Made by a program: the position numbers and the translations under genes. The notes beneath the pieces are model-generated. The model worked only from the letters and a program-made list of their open reading frames with translations, was not told where the DNA came from and did not search any database. From the NCBI RefSeq assembly GCF_012769535.1, contig NZ_CP046565.1:558001-622000 (forward strand): a stretch of DNA of 64,000 nt, read 5' to 3'. Numbering within the stretch: the first letter of the stretch is position 1; every line of letters begins with the position of its first letter. This stretch comes from Methylococcus geothermalis (lineage in GTDB: Bacteria; Pseudomonadota; Gammaproteobacteria; Methylococcales; Methylococcaceae). This document shows, in pieces, positions 59,171-64,000 of the stretch.

Positions 59171-60655
59171 TCAGCGCGATACCGTTCCGTCCGCCCGCTT
59201 TTGCAGACGGTCCAGCATCCCGCCGCCGGCGTCCATCAGCTCGACGACCAGCGGCATCTTGCCCAGGGCGTGAGTCGCGCAGGACAGGCAGGGGTCGTAG
59301 GCGCGGATCGCGACTTCGATGTGGTTGAGCAGGCCTTCGGTGATCGTCTGGCCGTCGAGATATTCGGCGGCCACCTGGCGGATCGACTCGTTCATCGCCT
59401 GGTTGTTGTGGGTGGTGGAAACGATCAGGTTGGCGCGGGTCACCAGGTCGTTCTCATCGACTTGGTAGTGGTGGAACAGGGTGCCGCGCGGCGCCTCGAT
59501 CACGCCGACGCCTTCCGGCCGGCGCTCGCCGTGGACGACCAGGTCGGTGCCCAGCAGCTCCGGGTCGTGCAGCAGGTCGCGGATGCTCTCGGCGCAGTGC
59601 AGGGTCTCGATCATCCTCGCCCAGTGGTAGGCCAGCGAGCCGTGCACCGGTCCGCCGGCGCCCTGGGCCAGGAAGTCCTGCCGAGCCGCTTCGGCCAGCG
59701 GGGTGGGCATGAAGTCGCAGTTGTTGATGCGGGCCAGCGGTCCGACCCGGTACCAGCCGTTGTCCTTGCCCAGCGCCTCGAGGTACGGAAATTTCATGTA
59801 GGACCAGGAGCGGACCTCTTCGCGCAGGATGCCGGTGTAGCCCCGGTAGTCGAGCTTGTCGAAGATCGTCCGGCCGGAGGCGTCCTTGGCCCGCAGGCCG
59901 CCGTGGTAGATCTCGAAAGCGCCGTCGTCGCGGATCAGCCCCATGAAATTGGAACGGATCAGGCCGAAGCGTTCGTGATGCTCGCGGTTGGCGAGGTAGA
60001 TTCGGCGGATCAGCGCGAGCGCGTTGCGGCACCAGCCGAGGACCGTGTCGATGTCCTGGAGCAGGAAATCCCTTTCCTCCACCGTCAAGGCCTTGTTCAT
60101 CCCGCCGGGGATGGCGGCGCTGCCGTGGATGCGCTTGCCGGAAATCAGCCGGATCACCTCCTGGCCGTATTTGCGCATGCGGACGCCTTCCAGCCCCACG
60201 TCCGGATACTCTTTCAGCACCTCGAAGATGTTGCGGCGGCCGGCGGGGCTGTCGAAGCCGAAAAGGAGGTCCGGCGTCGCCAGATGGAAGAAATGCAGGG
60301 CATGCGATTGCAGGAACTGGCCGAAATGCATCAGCCGGCGCAGCTTCTCCGCGGCCGGCGTGAGGCGGTCGACGCCGACGACCTGGTCGATGGCCTTCGC
60401 CGCGGCGAGGTGATGGCTCACCGGGCAGATGCCGCACAGGCGCTGGACCAGCACCGGCAGCTCCCAGTAGGGGCGGCCCTGGATGAAACGCTCGAAGCCG
60501 CGGAATTCGACGATGTGGAGCCGCGCCTGGCGGACGTGGTTGTCGTCGTCCAACAGCAGGGTGACCTTGCCGTGGCCTTCGACGCGGGTCACCGGGTCGA
60601 TGACCACGCGTTTCAGGTTCTCGGGATGGTCGGCGGTCTCGAGATGGTCGTACAT
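59171..60655 (-). CDS. hoxH: [NiFe] hydrogenase large subunit, HoxH type
   Basis: A 494-residue large subunit of the group 3 bidirectional type. The L1 motif RLCGICPVSHHLAA holds C74 and C77; the L2 motif DPCLSCATH holds C456 and C459 and ends at H462, leaving a 32-residue tail for removal by the adjacent protease. GICPVSHHLAAAKAIDQVVG is close to the soluble NAD-linked HoxH. The start at 60655 is 65 bases after hemN. No hoxF, hoxU or hoxY gene lies on either side. Confidence 0.92.
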   Translation of the reverse strand: MYDHLETADHPENLKRVVIDPVTRVEGHGKVTLLLDDDNHVRQARLHIVEFRGFERFIQGRPYWELPVLVQRLCGICPVSHHLAAAKAIDQVVGVDRLTPAAEKLRRLMHFGQFLQSHALHFFHLATPDLLFGFDSPAGRRNIFEVLKEYPDVGLEGVRMRKYGQEVIRLISGKRIHGSAAIPGGMNKALTVEERDFLLQDIDTVLGWCRNALALIRRIYLANREHHERFGLIRSNFMGLIRDDGAFEIYHGGLRAKDASGRTIFDKLDYRGYTGILREEVRSWSYMKFPYLEALGKDNGWYRVGPLARINNCDFMPTPLAEAARQDFLAQGAGGPVHGSLAYHWARMIETLHCAESIRDLLHDPELLGTDLVVHGERRPEGVGVIEAPRGTLFHHYQVDENDLVTRANLIVSTTHNNQAMNESIRQVAAEYLDGQTITEGLLNHIEVAIRAYDPCLSCATHALGKMPLVVELMDAGGGMLDRLQKRADGTVSR

Positions 60656-60720
60656 CGTTCGCACCTTCGGGCTTCGGGATGGCCCGATGATACCACCCCG
60701 AAGTGTGGCGCCATCGAGCT

Positions 60721-62118
60721 TCAGATGACCTTGGAATAGGCCCGCCGCTCCTGGTCCTGGCGCAGGTAGCGGTCGAACGCCATGGCGATGTTGCGGATCA
60801 GGAGGCGTCCCTTGGGGGTGACCGTGAGCCGGCCCGGCCCCAGCTCCAGCAGTCCGTCCGCGGCCATCGGTTCGAGGTCGCCGAGTTCGGCGGCGAAATA
60901 GCGGGCGAAGTCCACGCCGTGCTGGCGGCCGAGGCGGGCGAAGTCCAGTTCGAACTGGCACATCAGGGCCTGGATCACGGCGCGCCGCAGCAGGTCGTCG
61001 TCATCGCATTCCAGCCCGCGCATCACCGGCAGCACGCCTTGGTCGAGCCGGGCGTAGTAGTCCTCCAGGGTGCGGAAATTCTGGCTGTAGGTCGGCCCGA
61101 CCTTGCCGATGGCGGTGACGCCCATGGCGACCATGTCGCAGTCGGCGTGGGTCGAGTAGCCCTGGAAGTTGCGCTGCAGACGGCCTTCGCGCTGGGCCAG
61201 GTTCAGCTCGTTGTCCGCCTTGGCGAAATGATCCATGCCGATGTAGACGTAGCCGGCGCCGGTCAGGTGGGCGATCGCGTTTTGCAGGATGTCCAGCTTG
61301 ACGTCGGCGCTGGGCAGGTCTTCGTCGCGGATCTGGCGCTGCGGCTTGAACAGATGCGGCAGGTGGGCGTAGTTGTAGAGCGAAATCCGGTCCGGATCGG
61401 CGGCCAGGATGCGATCGAGGGTATGGCGGAAGCCGCTCACCGTCTGCTTGGGCAGGCCGTAGATCAGGTCGATGCTGACCGAGCTGAAACCTTCGGCGCG
61501 GGCGGCGGCGAGGACGCGCAGCGTTTCCGCCTCGCTCTGGATGCGGTTGACGGCCTTTTGCACCTCGGGGTCGAAGTCCTGCACCCCTAAGCTCATCCGG
61601 TTGAAGCCGAGTTCGCGCAACAGGGCGATGGTGGCCTCGTCCACCTTGCGCGGGTCGATTTCGATCGCGTATTCGCCTTCGGCCAGCTCGAAATGCTCGC
61701 GTGTGGCCCGCATCAGCCGGCGCATCTGTTCGTGGTTCAGGAAGGTCGGCGTTCCGCCGCCCCAGTGCAGTTGGCGTACTTCCCGATGCCGCCCCAGGTG
61801 TCTCGCCTGCAGTTCGATTTCCTTTTCCAGGTAGTCGATGTACTTGCCGGCATGTTCGCGGTTGGCGGTCACGATCTTGTTGCAGGCGCAGTAGAAACAG
61901 ACCGTCTGGCAGAAGGGGATGTGGAAATACAGCGACAGCGGCGAAGGATTCACCTCGGCCGCACGCCGGTGCAGCCATTCTTCGTAAAGGGCGGCGTTGA
62001 AGCTCGGCACGAACCGGTCGGCGGTGGGATAGGAGGTGTAGCGCGGGCCGCTGCGGTCGTACTTTCGGATCAACGCGGGATCCCATTCCACGCGCAGGCC
62101 GGTGTTCTGGTCGTTCAT
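60721..62118 (-). CDS. hemN: Oxygen-independent coproporphyrinogen III dehydrogenase
   Basis: A 465-residue radical SAM enzyme that converts coproporphyrinogen III to protoporphyrinogen IX without oxygen. The site CQTVCFYC has C70, C74 and C77, and the next CACNK supplies the extra cysteine typical of true HemN. The start RSGPRYTSYPTADRF matches HemN rather than HemW. It reads toward hoxH, and the 65-base gap allows co-transcription. Confidence 0.94.
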   Translation of the reverse strand: MNDQNTGLRVEWDPALIRKYDRSGPRYTSYPTADRFVPSFNAALYEEWLHRRAAEVNPSPLSLYFHIPFCQTVCFYCACNKIVTANREHAGKYIDYLEKEIELQARHLGRHREVRQLHWGGGTPTFLNHEQMRRLMRATREHFELAEGEYAIEIDPRKVDEATIALLRELGFNRMSLGVQDFDPEVQKAVNRIQSEAETLRVLAAARAEGFSSVSIDLIYGLPKQTVSGFRHTLDRILAADPDRISLYNYAHLPHLFKPQRQIRDEDLPSADVKLDILQNAIAHLTGAGYVYIGMDHFAKADNELNLAQREGRLQRNFQGYSTHADCDMVAMGVTAIGKVGPTYSQNFRTLEDYYARLDQGVLPVMRGLECDDDDLLRRAVIQALMCQFELDFARLGRQHGVDFARYFAAELGDLEPMAADGLLELGPGRLTVTPKGRLLIRNIAMAFDRYLRQDQERRAYSKVI

Positions 62119-62213
62119 CGGGGGTAGAATCTGGAAAAACCTAAGTGGCGGGGAACGATGCTCCCGGGCTCGGGCCTTGTCAAGCCGGAACCGCCGCGCA
62201 AGAGGGCATACCG

Positions 62214-62657
62214 ATGATACTCACCGAAAAAACCGTCCATGACAGTGTGGCGTTCGCCAGGGCACGGTCCAAGGCGGACGAATACGCCGGCGATCCCGGC
62301 AAGCTGTCGTCGCTGCTGGACAAGGCCTCCAAGAAGGCCGAGGCGAAGAAGGGGCCGCTGAGCGAGGTGCGGGATTCGCTCATGGCCTGCCTTCGGCTGC
62401 TCAGAGCCTGCGCCCAGAAGCGCTACTCCCTGCCCTGGCAGAGCCTCAGCCTGATCGTCGCCGCCGTGGTCTATTTCGTCATGCCGGTCGATCTGATCCC
62501 GGATTTCATCCTGAGCCTGGGGTTCGCCGACGATGCCGCCCTGCTGGCCTGGACCTTCAGGCAGGTGAGGTCGGATCTCGATGACTTCCGGCGGTGGGAA
62601 ATGGCGCAGGAAGCCGCAGACCAGTCCGCCGGGAGCGATGCCGCGGAGGCTTCTTGA
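62214..62657 (+). CDS. YkvA family (DUF1232) membrane protein
   Basis: A 147-residue protein with a charged N-terminal helix and one or two membrane segments around residues 80-115. The family mark is MPVDLIPDFIL followed by GFADDAALLAW. Function unknown. Its stop codon overlaps the TTG start of the DUF2127 gene (TTGA), so both are co-translated. Confidence 0.82.
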   Translation: MILTEKTVHDSVAFARARSKADEYAGDPGKLSSLLDKASKKAEAKKGPLSEVRDSLMACLRLLRACAQKRYSLPWQSLSLIVAAVVYFVMPVDLIPDFILSLGFADDAALLAWTFRQVRSDLDDFRRWEMAQEAADQSAGSDAAEAS

Positions 62658-63139
62658 AGCGAGAGCTGCGCGGCGTCCGCGTCGTCGCCGCGATGGAGGC
62701 TGCCAAAGGCATCGTCGTGCTCCTGGCCGGTTTCGGGGTGGTCGAGCTGCTGCATTACGGAATCGAACCGGTCATCGACGAACTGGTGCGGCATACCCAC
62801 CTCAACTTCGCCAGCCGTTATCCCCGGATTTTTCTCGATCTGCTGGAAGACCTGTCGGACCAGCGGCTGTGGGGGCTGGCCGCTCTGGCGTTCGGCTATG
62901 CCTCCATGCGCTTCATCGAGGCATACGGTCTGTGGCGGGAGCGGCGTTGGGCGGAATGGTTCGCCGTGGCCAGCGGGGGCCTCTACATCCCGTTCGAACT
63001 GTACGAACTGGCCAAAGGCTTATCCTGGCTCAAGCTGGCGACCCTGGCGATCAACCTCGCCGTCGTCGGCTACATGAGCTATGCGCTGTGGCTGACCATC
63101 CGCTCCGGCGGTCAGCGGGCATCGTCCTCGCTGCGGTAG
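62654..63139 (+). CDS. DUF2127 family membrane protein
   Basis: A 161-residue polytopic membrane protein with about four hydrophobic segments: GIVVLLAGFGVVELLHYGI, LAALAFGYASMRFIEAYGLW, WFAVASGGLYIPFELYEL and LATLAINLAVVGYMSYALW. The TTG start is chosen for the TTGA overlap and GGAGG just upstream; a longer frame from 62594 would lie within the previous gene. Function unknown. Its end overlaps the convergent hpnB-like gene by 28 bases. Confidence 0.8.
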   Translation: MKRELRGVRVVAAMEAAKGIVVLLAGFGVVELLHYGIEPVIDELVRHTHLNFASRYPRIFLDLLEDLSDQRLWGLAALAFGYASMRFIEAYGLWRERRWAEWFAVASGGLYIPFELYELAKGLSWLKLATLAINLAVVGYMSYALWLTIRSGGQRASSSLR

Positions 63140-64000
63140 ACCCGCCCTTTCCAGCGGCTGCGCTCGCCGTGCCAGTAGCGCAGCGCCGAGCTCCAGGTCA
63201 TGGCCAGATAAGCCGCCGCGATGACCGGCATCAGCAATCCCCAGCCCAGACTCCTGCCGTAAAAGCGCAAGGTGGGCGCATAGCTCCCCGTCATGGCTAC
63301 GACCGCCCACACGGCGGCGAGCATGACAGCAGGATCGGATGCGAACAGGCACGCCGCCGGCAGCCAGAACAAGATCAGCATCAGCAGCGTGCACACAGCC
63401 AGCAGCCAGGCCGAATAGCGCAACTGGGTGAAGGCGGTGCGGGCGACCATGTCCCAGACGTCGGCCAAGGTGTCGTAGCGGCGCAGGCTCACCACCGCGC
63501 GCGACAGTCCGATCCAGGTCCTCGCACCCGTCGCCTTCACCTTTTTCGCCAGGGTGCAGTCGTCGATGAGTGCGCCGTGGATGGCGGAAAAGCCGCCGAT
63601 CCGCTCCAGCAACCGGGTTTCCAGCATGATGCAGCCGCCCGCCGCCGCGGCGAAGCGGCGGTCCGGCGAATTGGCGAGGGCGAAGGGATACAGCATCTTG
63701 AAGAAATAGACGAAGGCCGGCATCAGCAGCTTTTCCCAGAAGTTCGCCATCCGCAGCGAGGCCATCAGGGAGGCGAACGGGATGCCCTCGCTGCGCATCT
63801 TTTCGCGCAGCGTGCCCAGGACGCCCGGCCGCAGCACGATGTCCGCATCCAGCAGCACGGTGTATTCGGTGACGACCTTGGCGACGCCCTGCTCCAGCGC
63901 CCACAGCTTGCCGCTCCAGCCGGGTGGCAGCGAGTCGTTTCGTAGCACCGTCAGATCCAGTCCCTCGACACGGCGAGCCGCATCCTCCGTGCCGTCGGTT
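63112..64000 (-). CDS. hpnB: Hopanoid-associated glycosyltransferase HpnB-like (partial)
   Basis: The C-terminal 296 or so residues of a family 2 glycosyltransferase; the frame stays open to the right edge of the window, so the start is missing. The acceptor and metal region VVTEYTVLLDADIVLRPG, the GGFSAIHGALIDDCTLAKK stretch and four membrane segments near the end are typical of HpnB proteins found in hopanoid loci. The product may be a sugar-modified hopanoid, which is inference from family naming. No squalene-hopene cyclase lies in the window. Confidence 0.85.
   Translation of the reverse strand, partial: TDGTEDAARRVEGLDLTVLRNDSLPPGWSGKLWALEQGVAKVVTEYTVLLDADIVLRPGVLGTLREKMRSEGIPFASLMASLRMANFWEKLLMPAFVYFFKMLYPFALANSPDRRFAAAAGGCIMLETRLLERIGGFSAIHGALIDDCTLAKKVKATGARTWIGLSRAVVSLRRYDTLADVWDMVARTAFTQLRYSAWLLAVCTLLMLILFWLPAACLFASDPAVMLAAVWAVVAMTGSYAPTLRFYGRSLGWGLLMPVIAAAYLAMTWSSALRYWHGERSRWKGRVYRSEDDAR

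Overview
The window is a 64 kb piece of a GC-rich chromosome with dense, mostly short-gapped genes. Gene content points to a gammaproteobacterium: the mreBCD-mrdAB-dacA-lipBA block, a fimT-pilV-pilW-pilX-pilY1-pilE minor pilin operon, RlmM, RimO, and ExeA/GspB. A partial HpnB-type glycosyltransferase at the right edge suggests a hopanoid producer. Codon use and gene style resemble Methylococcus-like methanotrophs, but no methane-oxidation gene lies in the window, so that placement is inference. I see no rRNA, tRNA, CRISPR array, insertion sequence or prophage gene; this looks like core chromosome with some accessory genes.

Left part (0-27 kb): GspB/ExeA secretion-assembly pair; an AI-2E family permease; CyoE; a run of two M16 peptidases, rsmD and coaD; glycogen phosphorylase; a Na/Pi cotransporter-like protein with two hairpins in its leader; a glycine-zipper membrane protein of unknown role; the three-gene AMMECR1/Memo/radical-SAM set; a glutathione S-transferase; an HME-type RND pump with its adaptor but no outer-membrane factor; SlyD-type isomerase; RimO; a methyltransferase; a secreted unknown; and a membrane-anchored protein with an L7/L12-like C-terminus.

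Middle (27-43 kb): the type IV minor pilin and PilY1 operon, in which both PilY1 and PilX carry tracts made almost only of Asp, His, Glu and Gly. Then RlmM divergent from a Wzt-type ABC ATPase with no permease nearby, a JAMM metallopeptidase, a P2-type cation ATPase, and gatCAB divergent from mreB.

Right part (43-64 kb): a long cell-envelope run on the + strand (mreBCD, mrdA, rodA, mltB, dacA, a D-amino-acid transaminase, DUF493 protein, mgtE, lipB, lipA), which couples rod-shape control, peptidoglycan synthesis and trimming, D-amino-acid supply and lipoate synthesis. It is followed by a SnoaL/NTF2-like protein, a secreted GH5 glycoside hydrolase with two CBM2 modules, inorganic pyrophosphatase, a HoxH-type [NiFe] hydrogenase large subunit with its maturation protease but no partner subunits in the window, HemN, a YkvA-like protein, a DUF2127 membrane protein and the truncated HpnB-like gene.

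The strongest candidates for something undescribed are the metal-binding-like Asp/His tracts shared by two pilus-tip proteins, the lone HoxH/HoxW pair, the modular cellulase, and an 18-bp palindrome inside the promoter spacer of the lone Wzt-like gene.
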